DNA of 64,000 nt from Thiomicrorhabdus immobilis (GCF_021654855.1 NZ_AP024202.1:1984001-2048000); one strand, 5' to 3'; positions 9,273 through 18,753 are shown, counted from the stretch's first letter. Program-made: numbers and translations. The notes: generated by a model not told the origin, from the sequence alone.

Positions 9273-10148
9273 GTGGATGAACTATTCTTTTTAGCTTCAA
9301 AAATAGGTTGGGCCTTTTTAAGCCCGGGAAATCTTCTGGTGTTTTTTCTATTTTTTGGTGTTGTTTTTTTAGTTTTCAATAAGATTTCCGCTGCTAAGAA
9401 GATTTTGATTCCAACAGGCCTGGTGGCTTTTGTTTTAATGGCTTACCCGATTAGTGATTATCTGATGAAGCCACTGGAAGAACGTTTTTCAACCCCTTCT
9501 GTAATGCCCGAAAAGATTGATGGAATCATCATATTAGGTGGTGGAGAGGATTTAAAACGCTCTTTGAGTTGGAAGGTGGCTGAACTCGGTCTAGGTGGTG
9601 ACCGCTATATCGGTACAGCCAGTTTGGCGTTAGCCTACCCCAATGTTCCAGTGATATTCACGGGTGGAAGCGGCTTGGTAAGCCTACAAAACTCGGAGGG
9701 TGAAGGCGCTCTGGCTAGACAAATTCTGACCACCATTGGCATTCAAGAATCACGTCTAATCATTGAATCTAAATCCAGAAACACTTATGAAAATTTTAAG
9801 TATACAAAAGTGCTGCTACCCAAACCGCAAGGTACCTATCTACTGGTAACATCCAGTTTTCACATGCCTCGGTCGGTCGGTGTTGCCAGAGCTCAAGGCA
9901 TCAACGTCATACCTTACCCTGTTGACTACCGCACCAATGCCGACGAGTTAAGGATTTTCGATTTTGACCTTTTTGACCACTTAAAAGCATTAGAACCTGC
10001 TTGGCGCGAATGGGTGGGGTTAACTGTATATTACTTTACCGACAAAACAGCCAATTGGTTTCCAAAACCGGGTGAGATAGTTGAGAAAAAGAGCCAAAAG
10101 GTCATTCCTGGGTTTTATTCCGATAAAGTGAACACCTTCGAACCTTAA
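9273..10148 (+). CDS. ElyC/YdcF-family (DUF218) inner-membrane protein
   Basis: A 291-aa protein with two N-terminal membrane segments (about residues 18-36 and 44-62), then a DUF218 domain: DGIIILGGGED near residue 83, VIFTGGSG, and the RNTYENF segment typical of the family. The architecture (two TM helices plus a DUF218 domain of this length) is closest to E. coli ElyC, which affects the undecaprenyl-phosphate lipid carrier and envelope integrity; SanA and YdcF are shorter relatives. It starts with GTG at 9273, with AGGA at 9258-9261. The gene lies divergently from clpB. An AACAGGCCTGGT near-palindrome at 9413-9424 encodes TGLV in the second TM helix. Confidence 0.8.
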   Translation: MDELFFLASKIGWAFLSPGNLLVFFLFFGVVFLVFNKISAAKKILIPTGLVAFVLMAYPISDYLMKPLEERFSTPSVMPEKIDGIIILGGGEDLKRSLSWKVAELGLGGDRYIGTASLALAYPNVPVIFTGGSGLVSLQNSEGEGALARQILTTIGIQESRLIIESKSRNTYENFKYTKVLLPKPQGTYLLVTSSFHMPRSVGVARAQGINVIPYPVDYRTNADELRIFDFDLFDHLKALEPAWREWVGLTVYYFTDKTANWFPKPGEIVEKKSQKVIPGFYSDKVNTFEP

Positions 10149-10162
10149 GCAAGAACAGAATG

Positions 10163-10174
10163 ACCAGGCCTGGT
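10163..10174. repeat. ACCAGGCCTGGT palindrome, copy 2
   Basis: Exact copy, intergenic, 14 bp after the stop codon of the ElyC-like gene and upstream of the terminator at 10205-10229. The flanks extend the symmetry by two bases (GACCAGG...CCTGGTC). Confidence 0.9.
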
Positions 10175-10204
10175 CGCTTTTCAAAGACTTTGAAAAAAAG
10201 ACAA

Positions 10205-10229
10205 AAAAGCCGAGATTGACTCGGCTTTT
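10205..10229. terminator. Bidirectional terminator between the elyC-like gene and hemN
   Basis: AAAAGCCGAG (10205-10214) and CTCGGCTTTT (10220-10229) flank a 5-nt loop, with A and T runs on both sides, so it can work for both converging genes. The right arm and its tail (CTCGGCTTTTAATAT) are repeated directly once more just downstream. Confidence 0.88.
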
Positions 10230-10268
10230 AATATTCTCGGCTTTTAATATATTGAATAGACCTATATT

Positions 10269-11651
10269 TCATATTACTTTCGAAAAACGGTTTGCCGTGC
10301 CCGCTTTTAGATAAGCATCAAACACCATGCAGATATTGCGGATCAATAAACGCCCTTTAGCGGTTATGTAAATATCCTCCTCCGTCATGGTGAGTAATCC
10401 ATCTTCTGCCATTGGCGCTAGATTTTTCAGTTCAGAAGCGAAGTACTCCTTAAAACGGATATTCCACTGTGCATCAATTTTGGCAAAGTTCAAATGGAAG
10501 TGGCTGATTAAACGGGTAATGACATCACGGCGTAATTCGTCGTCTTCCGTTAACTGTACACCACGATAAACCGCTAAATCACCCGCATCAATCGCTTCAT
10601 AATACTCGGCTAAACTTTTACGGTTTTGTGCATAGGTATTGTTAAGCAAAGAAATCGAGGTTGCCCCCATCCCCACCAGATCGCACTCGGCATGAGTCGA
10701 ATACCCCTGAAAATTACGGTACAAGGTTTCATTTCGCTGGGCAATCGCCAGCTCATCATCCGGCTTGGCGAAGTGATCCATCCCAATATACACATAACCC
10801 GCTTCCAACAAACGTTCGGTAGTGGAGTGCAAAATCGCCAACTTCTCATCGGCCGAAGGCATATCCGCTTCATTCATTTTCTTTTGAGTGGGGAACATGC
10901 TTGGCATATGGGCATAGTTGAAAATAGAGAAACGGTCTGGCTCGGCTTCCAACACTCGGTCTAAGGTATGTAAAAAACCTTTTTCGGTTTGTAGCGGCAA
11001 ACCGTAAATCAAATCGACATTCACCGACATAAAGCCCGCTTCACGCGCGCCTTCTAAAACCTCAAACGTCTCCGCCTGGGTTTGGATACGATTCACCGCT
11101 TTTTGCACCGCCGGATCAAAATCCTGCACCCCTAAACTCATGCGGTTGAAACCAAGCTCGCGAAGCAGTTTAACCGATTCACGGTTTGCTTCACGTGGAT
11201 CAATCTCTATGGAATATTCACCGGTATCGTCATCATATAAATTAAAGTGCTGACGGGTTTTCTCCATCAACTGACGCATTTCATCATTATTGATAAACGT
11301 GGGGGTTCCGCCGCCTAAATGCAACTGCTCTACCTTACGGGAGGAATCAAACAATTCAGATTGCATTTCAATCTCTTTGAAAAGACGCTCTAGATAAGGT
11401 GTGGTTTTTGAGCGGTCACGTGTCCAAACTTTATTACAGGCACAAAAGAAACAGACTGTATCGCAAAAAGGGATATGGAAATACAATGACAAACCACGAT
11501 CCGTCTGATTACTTCTTGCGGCCGCCGCTTTGTAATCATCAATACCAAAGGTTTCATCAAACTGCACTGCGGTTGGATAAGAGGTATAACGAGGTCCTGA
11601 TTGGTTATAGCGTTTAATCAACGCTTCGTCGAACTGTATTTTCTGTTCCAT
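10269..11651 (-). CDS. hemN: Oxygen-independent coproporphyrinogen III oxidase
   Basis: A radical-SAM enzyme that decarboxylates coproporphyrinogen III to protoporphyrinogen IX in haem synthesis without O2. At 460 aa it matches E. coli HemN (457). The N-terminus SGPRYTSYPTA is the family signature. The [4Fe-4S]-binding cysteines are in FCDTVCFFCACNK, with Cys at about residues 62, 66 and 69, the same numbers as in E. coli. LHLGGGTPTF, IDPREA and SLGVQDFD follow. The start is ATG 11651, preceded by AGGA; longer in-frame openings reach 11735 but lack homology. The gene is 70 bp downstream of the diguanylate cyclase and may be co-transcribed with it. Confidence 0.96.
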   Translation of the reverse strand: MEQKIQFDEALIKRYNQSGPRYTSYPTAVQFDETFGIDDYKAAAARSNQTDRGLSLYFHIPFCDTVCFFCACNKVWTRDRSKTTPYLERLFKEIEMQSELFDSSRKVEQLHLGGGTPTFINNDEMRQLMEKTRQHFNLYDDDTGEYSIEIDPREANRESVKLLRELGFNRMSLGVQDFDPAVQKAVNRIQTQAETFEVLEGAREAGFMSVNVDLIYGLPLQTEKGFLHTLDRVLEAEPDRFSIFNYAHMPSMFPTQKKMNEADMPSADEKLAILHSTTERLLEAGYVYIGMDHFAKPDDELAIAQRNETLYRNFQGYSTHAECDLVGMGATSISLLNNTYAQNRKSLAEYYEAIDAGDLAVYRGVQLTEDDELRRDVITRLISHFHLNFAKIDAQWNIRFKEYFASELKNLAPMAEDGLLTMTEEDIYITAKGRLLIRNICMVFDAYLKAGTANRFSKVI

Positions 11652-11721
11652 CAGTAGATTCCTAAGTCTTTTGGCTTTTCTATTAGGCTCGGCATAATAA
11701 TCGATATGGCTCAGTGAAGAG

Positions 11722-13071
11722 TTAATCTGCCTCAAGAGTTAATGAATTAACTCGGTTTCGGCCATTTTCTTTGGCGAGATACAATTGCTCATCAACCAAT
11801 GCAAAGATTTCATTAGGCGTTTTATCCAAACGGGGATGGAAAGCCCCACTTCCCAAACTAATCGTTAAATTAATCTCTGAACCGGTTGTTGAACAAAAAA
11901 TTTGCTCTGCAACACAAGCCCTAATACGCTCTGCTAAAACTTCAATTCCAGAAGAATCTTTATCAATGGTTAATACAGCAAACTCTTCTCCACCCCAGCG
12001 ATAAACGTAATCTTCGGTGCGTATCGCCTCAGCCAAAACCTGCGCGACCTCTTTCAGAGCTTGGTCACCATAGGCATGCCCCTTGCTGTCATTCAGGCTT
12101 TTAAAATAGTCGATATCGATAATAATTAACCCCAACCAAAAACCGTGTCTTTTGGAGAAGGCGATATTCTGTTTTAACTGAGATTCAAACGCGCAACGAT
12201 TTGCCAAACCGGTTAAGGTATCCATTGAAGCAGCTTTAATGAACTCCTCTTCAATGCGTTCCAACAAAACATGACACACCGTATCAGACGCATTTTCCAT
12301 CTCTACTAAAAAGTCGATAATTCTTTCTGGATGCTGCTCTTTGGCTTCTTTTAAGGCCATAAAGCCTAATTTATGGACTTTTTCATGCGCAAGGTTAAAA
12401 TTTTCTATCTCTTTTTCAGGAATGGCATTGATGCCTCCCGAATTCAACCACTTACCCAGCTGACATTCTGAAGTTGAAAATGAAAACTCACCCTCTTCAA
12501 TATCGCCTAATGCGGCTGAAAAGGTTCGGATTTTCCAATTTTGATGATCGATAAACGCTTGAACCAATTCTTTTGGTAGCTCTGCTGCAATCAGCTGGAA
12601 TGATCGCTTCATGCGCACCACTTCGAGCTCAGACTTCTTTTTCATGTTATCGAGCGTTTCGTGCAACTGAAAAACCGAATTAACCACAGATTGCACTAAA
12701 TCTACGGTATGACATAGACCTTTTGCCAAAACGGGATTGTCTTTTTTCTCGGCGAGCAAAATAAATACCTGTCGACAGTAACTCAAAATCAACATGCTAC
12801 GGTTATGTGTCAGGCCAGCGTGATACCAATCAAGCGCTTGATGATACATCGACGAATAGAAGTTTTCATCTAACTCAGCTTGGACAAATAGCGCGTAGAA
12901 ATCATCCCTAAAAACTTGTTCAACCGTCGCTTGTTCAAAGCCATATTTAAGCAACCAACTATTGAATTCACTGTCAAAAAAAGGTTTTTGCGCAATTAAA
13001 TATTCTCTATTTGATTGTATTTCAAGGTTTTCAATAATAGATAAACCTAACATATCCTTAATACTGTTCAT
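11722..13071 (-). CDS. Diguanylate cyclase with globin-like N-terminus and zinc-binding CZB domain
   Basis: A 449-aa cytoplasmic c-di-GMP synthase. C-terminal GGDEF domain: DTLTGLANR (~284-292), IIIDIDYFK (~317-324) and an active GGEEF at 360-364, with the product-inhibition I-site RTED at 351-354, exactly five residues before it. The middle domain is a CZB zinc sensor: His176, Cys203 in CQLGKW, and His229/His233 are the expected zinc ligands, as in E. coli DgcZ. Residues ~40-140 are all-helical; HAGLTHNRSML around His83 resembles the proximal-His helix of sensor globins, so a haem-oxygen sensor is possible but unproven. hemN lies 70 bp downstream, which would fit a haem or redox link. Confidence 0.85.
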   Translation of the reverse strand: MNSIKDMLGLSIIENLEIQSNREYLIAQKPFFDSEFNSWLLKYGFEQATVEQVFRDDFYALFVQAELDENFYSSMYHQALDWYHAGLTHNRSMLILSYCRQVFILLAEKKDNPVLAKGLCHTVDLVQSVVNSVFQLHETLDNMKKKSELEVVRMKRSFQLIAAELPKELVQAFIDHQNWKIRTFSAALGDIEEGEFSFSTSECQLGKWLNSGGINAIPEKEIENFNLAHEKVHKLGFMALKEAKEQHPERIIDFLVEMENASDTVCHVLLERIEEEFIKAASMDTLTGLANRCAFESQLKQNIAFSKRHGFWLGLIIIDIDYFKSLNDSKGHAYGDQALKEVAQVLAEAIRTEDYVYRWGGEEFAVLTIDKDSSGIEVLAERIRACVAEQIFCSTTGSEINLTISLGSGAFHPRLDKTPNEIFALVDEQLYLAKENGRNRVNSLTLEAD

Positions 13072-13167
13072 TTAAATTTTCTTACTCGTTTGCGCATGCC
13101 GTTGAAATGGCTAATCGGCTCTTATCAATTTTATTGATTCTGTTTTTATTGGTTATGTTTTTATTGA

Positions 13168-15384
13168 TTAAGCTTGTGTAAACAACCAGGCCTGGTGGAT
13201 TTTACTATTGCGTTGAAAATCTCTCGGCATGGTTTTTTGGGTGATGTTCTCAATATTGACGTTGCTAAACGCTTCATTATCCAATTTAAACTTACGCAAG
13301 TTATTAGAGAAAATTAACACACCATTCGGATTCAATAATGCCAACGCCTGGTTGACCAAGGTCACGTGGTCACGTTGAATATCCAAAGTGCCTTCCATAC
13401 GTTTAGAAGTAGAAAACGATGGCGGATCCAAGAAAATCACATCAAACTTTTCAGTCGGATTTTCACTTTCGGTTTTCAGCCAATCCAAAACATCCGCTTG
13501 TTTAAACTTGTGATGACTCGTATCCGCTTTATTATGCATTAGATTATGTTCAGCCCAATACAGATAGGTTTTAGACATATCCACACTCAAACTGCTTTTA
13601 GCGCCCATCACCGCTGCTTCTACCGTTGCGGTGGCGGTGTAACAAAATAGATTGAGTAAACTTTTGCCAACGGATTTCTGCGCAACTAAGGCACGTACGT
13701 CACGGTGATCCAAAAACAACCCTGTATCTAAATAATCGGTAAAGTTCACACGAATTTTTGCACCGTTTTCAATCACGGTATGAAAATCTCGGCTGTCATC
13801 CAATTTCTCATATTGAGACGTGCCCGATTGACGGCTACGCACCTTGAAAACAATCTGCTCTTTGGGCACTGTTGGGAAGACCTCAGGCAAAGCCGCCAAG
13901 GCTTCATGCAAACGCTTTTTGGCTTTGGCTTTGTCTACCGTTTTTGGGGCCGCATACTCGTTTACAATCAACCATTCACCGGCATCTTCGGTTTGGTAAA
14001 AATCAATTGAGATGGCGTATTCAGGCAGATCTGCATCGTACACTCGATAAGCGGATATTTCGTGACTCTTAGCCCATTTACGCAACTGCTTTAAATTCTT
14101 TTTAATGCGGTTGGCCACCATAATGGCGCCTTCAGACGAGGCCAACTCCGGCATCACATTACTGACTTCTTGAACCAGATTCGCACCACCTTTGACCGCA
14201 GGTTCACGATGGAATTCCGGTGTGATATCAAAACGGAACAACTTACATTCCATGGCGCCGTTAAAGAAATTGTGACTACGTTTGGCCTTTAACCCTAAGT
14301 ACATCCCAAGTTCAGGATTACAGGTTAATACCGCACCTTGCCAGCCTTCGAATTCATTTTTTAAGTAGGTTCCCAACGCTTTATAGATGGTTTTGACCTC
14401 TTCAATCTCACCTAGACGTTCGCCATAAGGCGGGTTGGTAATCACCAGGCCGGGTTGCCAATCGCCCCAACGACGACCTTGCTCGACCGTCATCTGCTTG
14501 ATTTCAATCGAATCCAAATAACCGGCGTTATGAATCGCCTCTTCAGCAATATCCAAAGACTTATGGGACGCATCCGAACCGTAAATATCCGGCAAGTTTC
14601 TTAAACCTTCCGCTTCACGCGCTTCGGCTTCCTCAATCAAGCTGCTCCACAATTTACTATCATGCTGTTTCCAGGTGTTGAGTAACATGTGATTGGCTTT
14701 TTCCAGGCCGGGTGCCAAATCGGATGCCATCATGGCCGCTTCCACCAAAAAGGTTCCCGAACCACACATAGGGTCATACAAGCTTCCCCCCTGTTTGGCG
14801 ATTTCTGGCCAACCGGCACGCATCAATAAAGCGGCTGCCACGTTCTCTTTCAAAGGCGCTTTAACTTGCTGGCCTTCACGGTAACCACGCTTATGCAAAC
14901 TATAGCCAACCAGATCAATGCTCAAAGTCAATTGATTACGGTTCAGATGTCCATGCACCCGCAATTCTGGGTTGTCAGTATCTACCTTGGGACGATTGTT
15001 GGTAATGCCCCTAAAAAAATCGACAATGCCATCTTTGATTTTCAATGCCCCGTAATGGCTATGGTCAATCCCCATGCCTTTACCTGAGAAAGAGACCGCA
15101 AACGTACCGAACTCATCCATATGTTTTTGCCAATCCACCTTTGCGACTTGCTCGGTGAGTTCTTCCTGGCTTTCCAGTTCGGTTTCTAACACAGTAATAA
15201 AAATTCGGTTTGCCAAACGCGACCACAAACAGCTTCTATAGCCTACTTCCAAACTGCCTTCAAAGGTAACCCCGCGAGGTTGGGCTTTGACTTCAGTTGC
15301 ACCAAAAGACATTAACTCTTCTCTTAGTAATTCACTTAAACCGCCTGGCGCTGTGGCAAAAAATTTCATTGTTTTGGTATCCAT
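13168..15384 (-). CDS. rlmL: Bifunctional 23S rRNA methyltransferase RlmKL
   Basis: Methylates 23S rRNA at G2445 (N2, RlmL part) and G2069 (N7, RlmK part). Domains in order: an N-terminal THUMP region opening with FFATAPGGLSELL, a first Rossmann methyltransferase with YDPMCGSGTFLVEA and the catalytic ITNPPYGERLG, then a second with NLFCYTATATVEA, SVDMSKTYL.WA and FLDPPSFSTSKR. The fused architecture is the gammaproteobacterial form; about 738 aa is a little longer than E. coli (702). The start is uncertain: ATG 15384 or ATG 15369, neither with a strong SD. The C-terminus (HQAWLFTQA) contains QAW encoded by an ACCAGGCCTGGT palindrome, as in PrmA. Confidence 0.94.
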   Translation of the reverse strand: MDTKTMKFFATAPGGLSELLREELMSFGATEVKAQPRGVTFEGSLEVGYRSCLWSRLANRIFITVLETELESQEELTEQVAKVDWQKHMDEFGTFAVSFSGKGMGIDHSHYGALKIKDGIVDFFRGITNNRPKVDTDNPELRVHGHLNRNQLTLSIDLVGYSLHKRGYREGQQVKAPLKENVAAALLMRAGWPEIAKQGGSLYDPMCGSGTFLVEAAMMASDLAPGLEKANHMLLNTWKQHDSKLWSSLIEEAEAREAEGLRNLPDIYGSDASHKSLDIAEEAIHNAGYLDSIEIKQMTVEQGRRWGDWQPGLVITNPPYGERLGEIEEVKTIYKALGTYLKNEFEGWQGAVLTCNPELGMYLGLKAKRSHNFFNGAMECKLFRFDITPEFHREPAVKGGANLVQEVSNVMPELASSEGAIMVANRIKKNLKQLRKWAKSHEISAYRVYDADLPEYAISIDFYQTEDAGEWLIVNEYAAPKTVDKAKAKKRLHEALAALPEVFPTVPKEQIVFKVRSRQSGTSQYEKLDDSRDFHTVIENGAKIRVNFTDYLDTGLFLDHRDVRALVAQKSVGKSLLNLFCYTATATVEAAVMGAKSSLSVDMSKTYLYWAEHNLMHNKADTSHHKFKQADVLDWLKTESENPTEKFDVIFLDPPSFSTSKRMEGTLDIQRDHVTLVNQALALLNPNGVLIFSNNLRKFKLDNEAFSNVNIENITQKTMPRDFQRNSKIHQAWLFTQA
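13185..13196. repeat. ACCAGGCCTGGT palindrome, copy 3 (3' end of rlmL)
   Basis: Exact copy within the last codons of rlmL, read as QAW on the minus strand. It repeats the arrangement at the end of prmA, another rRNA or ribosomal-protein methyltransferase gene. Confidence 0.9.
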
Positions 15385-15568
15385 CAATTTGATTAGCTTT
15401 AAAGTCTGTTCGTGAGTGATTGGCTCACCGATAGGCCTCAATAAATATCTGTTAATTTTAAACTGTTTTGCGCCCAACTTTTATTTAGTTTCGGTAGAAT
15501 AAGTCTTTGCTATACTTTTTAACGGTAGTTTTTACTTACTTTTTACTCGGTCAGAATCGAAATTAACC

Positions 15569-16816
15569 ATGCAAATAAAAAAACACCTTATCACCTATCT
15601 TGTAAGTATCTTTCTGCTCATGAGCTTAGGACTAAATGCGCAAGCTCAATCCGATACTTTTACGCCTTCAGAACAAGGTTTTAAGATATGGCTAAATGAC
15701 TTTAAAAAACAGGCTTTGCAAAAAGGCATTTCACAAAGCACTTTAGACCAAGCATTTAAAGATATTGAGCTTAACGATAGAGTGCTTGAATCGGATAAGA
15801 AACAACCTGAGTTCACCCAGACATTTTTTGAATATTTCAATCGTGCCGTCAGCGACAGCCGCATAGAAAAAGGCTTAAAAAAATACGCAGAACAAAAACC
15901 GTTACTCGATGAAGTCACAAAAAAATATGGGGTTCCCGGGCGCTTTTTAGTGGCCTTTTGGGGAATGGAAACCAACTATGGCAGTTATACCGGTAATATC
16001 CCGATTATTGAATCATTGGCAACACTGGCTTACGACCCACGACGGAGTGAGTTTTTTACCACCCAATTAATCAGTGCCCTGACAATTTTGGATAAAGGCC
16101 ATGTTTCTCTAAAACAGATGAAAGGTTCTTGGGCAGGAGCCATGGGGCAATGCCAATTCATGCCCTCCAACTATCTGCAATATGCGGTAGATGGTGACGG
16201 CGATGGCAAAATCAACCTATGGGACAGTCTGCCTGATGTTTTCTACTCAGCCGCTAACTTCCTACAGCAACTGGGTTGGCAAAAAGAAGAAAACTGGGGA
16301 CGTGAAGTGGCTTTACCCAAAAACTTTGATTACGCCCTAGCCGACAACAAAACCAGTCGATCATTGAGTGATTGGCAAAAGCTGGGTATCACCCTGGCGG
16401 ATGGACGTGTTTTACCGGATGAAGACATGCAAGCCCGTTTACTATTAGTCAGCGATTATCAAGGACCGGCTTTTTTAGTTTATGACAACTTCAGGGTCAT
16501 CAAACGATGGAATAATGCCGACAAATACGCGGTAGCGGTTGGTCATTTGGCAGACCGCATCGTTGAACGTCCTCCACTCACCAAGCAGCAACCTAAAAAT
16601 GATAAAGGGTTAAGCCTTGCCCAGATAAAAGAGATTCAGACCCTGCTAAACAACTTAGGTTACGATGTGGGCACTCCCGACGGGATTGTCGGCAACAAAA
16701 CGCGTAAAGCGTTGCGTGAATTTCAAGTCCAACAAAAATTGCCTGCGGATGGTTTTGCCAGCTTGAGAATGCTCGATGTATTAAAAGAGAAAACCAAACA
16801 GCTTAGTATGCGTTAA
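15569..16816 (+). CDS. Lytic murein transglycosylase, MltB family, with peptidoglycan-binding domain
   Basis: A 415-aa periplasmic enzyme that cleaves the MurNAc-GlcNAc bond of peptidoglycan with 1,6-anhydro product formation. It starts with a signal peptide (residues 1-26, ending AQAQ, no lipobox, so probably soluble rather than a lipoprotein). The MltB/SLT_2 catalytic domain contains FWGMETNYGSY with the catalytic Glu at about 134, SWAGAMGQCQFMPSNY and an Asp-rich DGDGDGK loop that could bind calcium. The C-terminal PG_binding_1 domain (about 350-405) has IQTLLNNLGY, PDGIVGNKTRKAL and FQ. It lies divergently from rlmL. Confidence 0.92.
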   Translation: MQIKKHLITYLVSIFLLMSLGLNAQAQSDTFTPSEQGFKIWLNDFKKQALQKGISQSTLDQAFKDIELNDRVLESDKKQPEFTQTFFEYFNRAVSDSRIEKGLKKYAEQKPLLDEVTKKYGVPGRFLVAFWGMETNYGSYTGNIPIIESLATLAYDPRRSEFFTTQLISALTILDKGHVSLKQMKGSWAGAMGQCQFMPSNYLQYAVDGDGDGKINLWDSLPDVFYSAANFLQQLGWQKEENWGREVALPKNFDYALADNKTSRSLSDWQKLGITLADGRVLPDEDMQARLLLVSDYQGPAFLVYDNFRVIKRWNNADKYAVAVGHLADRIVERPPLTKQQPKNDKGLSLAQIKEIQTLLNNLGYDVGTPDGIVGNKTRKALREFQVQQKLPADGFASLRMLDVLKEKTKQLSMR

Positions 16817-16863
16817 CACCTACTAGGGGTTTAAATACCGAGATAATCCATCAAGGTGTCATA

Positions 16864-17193
16864 ATGGAAAATTCAATTCACACAGAACTGGAAACGGTTG
16901 CTTGTAAGATAGTGGCTTCGAGTGACCCGAATTCAGCGAACGATTCAAGAAACTCTCCGGTTCAATCCCTTGAAGCATTCCAATCAAGCGACGGATTGCC
17001 CATCCAGGCACCTAACCACAATGGCATTTGTGATGAACCCGCTTACCTGTTTTGGAAAATTCAAAGCCGTCTAGCCAAACTCTCTCATCGACTCAGATTG
17101 GAAAAACGCATTATTATCGATGCCGACAACCACAGCAATCACGCCCTATTAAACCGAGAAAAACCCATCAAACCGCTCCAGGATAAAGGCTAA
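16864..17193 (+). CDS. Hypothetical protein (109 aa)
   Basis: Not recognised. The frame opens at an ATG nine bases after AAGGTG and ends 18 bp before the convergent PqiA-like gene. The first ~55 residues are polar and low in structure (SSDPNSANDSRNSP); the second half has a basic helix (FWKIQSRLAKLSHRLRLEKR). There is no signal peptide or membrane segment. It could be a lineage-specific protein or a spurious reading frame; its position 47 bp after the transglycosylase gene on the same strand is the only context. Confidence 0.45.
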   Translation: MENSIHTELETVACKIVASSDPNSANDSRNSPVQSLEAFQSSDGLPIQAPNHNGICDEPAYLFWKIQSRLAKLSHRLRLEKRIIIDADNHSNHALLNREKPIKPLQDKG

Positions 17194-17210
17194 CTAAACA
17201 AAAGCTTACG

Positions 17211-17867
17211 TTAAGACGCCTGAAAGCTTGCCTGCTGTTCCACAGACTGCATTGATTTCACCGCTAGCAACTGACTGGCGAATATCGACAACAGACAGTA
17301 ACCAAGAAAGTAGTAAAAACCACTCTGCAGGCCAATCTCGGTTTGTAATAAAGCAGACTCTCCAGAACTTGCCTTGATCGCCAAAAAAGAGATGATCAAT
17401 GCCATCACAAAGACATCCGCCATAGACCATTTGCTTAACAAGCCGCTCGAGTTTCTTAAAATCTGTGCCAATTTAGAGGTTTTAAAAAGATAAGAACTAC
17501 CAAGTAAAGCGAGCTTAACAACTGGCACAACCAAACTAAAAAACACAATTAAAAATGCGACCAATAAATTGCCGTCTTGCCATAAGCCTTGCGCAGTTCC
17601 CAAAATACTCTTAGCCGTATCTTGAATCACCACAGTACCTGTGACATTGATCTGGTTAAGCACTTCCATGGTCACCGGCATTAGGAAATTAGGAATCGAA
17701 CCACTCGTCAAAATCGCCTCTTTACCCAAAACCGTCAACTCGCCTTTATCCAACATGGTGGTGATATGCAAAACCGGCTCGGTAATGCCTGGGATTAATA
17801 AGGCATAAGCCGAAATCAACGCGATAAAACCGATGATATGAGTAAAAAATACCGTTTTTGAATTCAT
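17211..17867 (-). CDS. PqiA-like integral membrane protein (paraquat-inducible protein A family)
   Basis: About 218 aa with four predicted membrane segments (near FFTHIIGFIALISAYALLI, VAFLIVFFSLVVPVVKLALL, VFVMALIISFLAI, and FYYFLGYCLLSIFASQLLA). SKWSMADVFVMAL is the PqiA signature. E. coli PqiA has two such modules; this is a single-module form, without PqiB/PqiC (MCE) partners nearby. PqiA/YebS proteins are thought to work with MCE proteins in envelope lipid traffic. The start is ambiguous: ATG 17867 has AAAGAG upstream; a longer form from 17954 has no SD. Confidence 0.75.
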   Translation of the reverse strand: MNSKTVFFTHIIGFIALISAYALLIPGITEPVLHITTMLDKGELTVLGKEAILTSGSIPNFLMPVTMEVLNQINVTGTVVIQDTAKSILGTAQGLWQDGNLLVAFLIVFFSLVVPVVKLALLGSSYLFKTSKLAQILRNSSGLLSKWSMADVFVMALIISFLAIKASSGESALLQTEIGLQSGFYYFLGYCLLSIFASQLLAVKSMQSVEQQASFQAS

Positions 17868-17967
17868 AATCGCTCTTTTATAAATCAATGGAATCATGGG
17901 CATTTTACTGAGATACTCGGCAGATTGTGTGACTAGATAATGGATGGTTTTCATTATTGATAAAACA

Positions 17968-17979
17968 ACCAGGCCTGGT
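17968..17979. repeat. ACCAGGCCTGGT palindrome, copy 4
   Basis: Exact copy, intergenic, upstream of the PqiA-like gene. It is followed by ~90 bp (to about 18070) resembling the sequence that follows the copies at 18754 and 29031 (TTGAGAGGTCTTTTC, TTATACA, AGGCTTCTC), so it is a partial copy of the longer dispersed repeat. Confidence 0.88.
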
Positions 17980-18104
17980 CGTTTTAAATTTTGACTTAAG
18001 ATTTGCTTGGTCTTTTCTATTGAGAGGTCTTTTCAGATTGTTATACACCTTTAATTAGGCTTCTCAAGCAGAACGCAAAATAAACAAGGTAATGCCCCCA
18101 TTTC

Positions 18105-18557
18105 CTAAGACATACCAGGTTCAAACGTTACCTGAACTTGATGATGCAGAGTAAATACTTGATCAAAAAGTAGCGTAAAGATAAAGGTATAAACCAAGAA
18201 AAAAAGCAATAAAGCCGCTTCCATAGTCAATGCTGTCCATAGGCCAACATCATACCAAAGCATATACAGCGGCAGGCAAATCAACACCAATCCCCCTTCA
18301 AAACCTATCGCATGAATACTACGAATAGCCAAAGTACGCTTTTTAATTTGCTTACGAAGCTCCCAATATTCAAACGTTGCATTATAGATATAATTCCAAA
18401 CAACAGCCGCTGTCGACATAATAATCGCAACCGGTAATGATTCTTGGGCATCGCCATCACTCAACAGCATAAGAACCAAAGTTGAAAATAAAATAGCGGT
18501 AATTTCAAAAAGAATAACGTAAATAAGTCGACGTTTAATAGGACTCAAGGTTATCAA
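18105..18557 (-). CDS. PACE family efflux transporter (AceI-like)
   Basis: A 150-aa inner-membrane protein of four helices in two BTP modules, the architecture of the proteobacterial antimicrobial compound efflux family; AceI exports chlorhexidine and the family also moves short-chain diamines. Characteristic motifs: RRLIYVILFE with the membrane Glu at residue 18 (equivalent to the proton-coupling Glu15 of AceI), WNYIYN at the end of helix 2, RSIHAIGFEGGL at the start of helix 3, and FFLVYTFIF in helix 4. The start is TTG at 18557 with GGAG 8-9 nt upstream. No LysR-type regulator lies next to it, unlike aceI. Confidence 0.9.
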   Translation of the reverse strand: MITLSPIKRRLIYVILFEITAILFSTLVLMLLSDGDAQESLPVAIIMSTAAVVWNYIYNATFEYWELRKQIKKRTLAIRSIHAIGFEGGLVLICLPLYMLWYDVGLWTALTMEAALLLFFLVYTFIFTLLFDQVFTLHHQVQVTFEPGMS

Positions 18558-18753
18558 CGGAAAACTCCACAGAGCACTTAATAGCTCTTAAATAGAATAA
18601 AGAGCCGGTCCGTCCCGGTTGATAAATAGATGTAGAATCAGAATGTTCTACCGCAAAGCTACGGTTTCCGCTTGCATGGATAATATTACACGATGCTTAA
18701 AGCAATGCCAACCTAGGTTAGAGGAGCTCTCTTATCTTCACTTTAATTAAATT

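Noticed and set aside
18590-18720. Possible structured RNA or tRNA-like segment (GAGCCGGTCC...)
   Set aside because: No cloverleaf, T-arm or known riboswitch pattern could be drawn; only short chance pairings.
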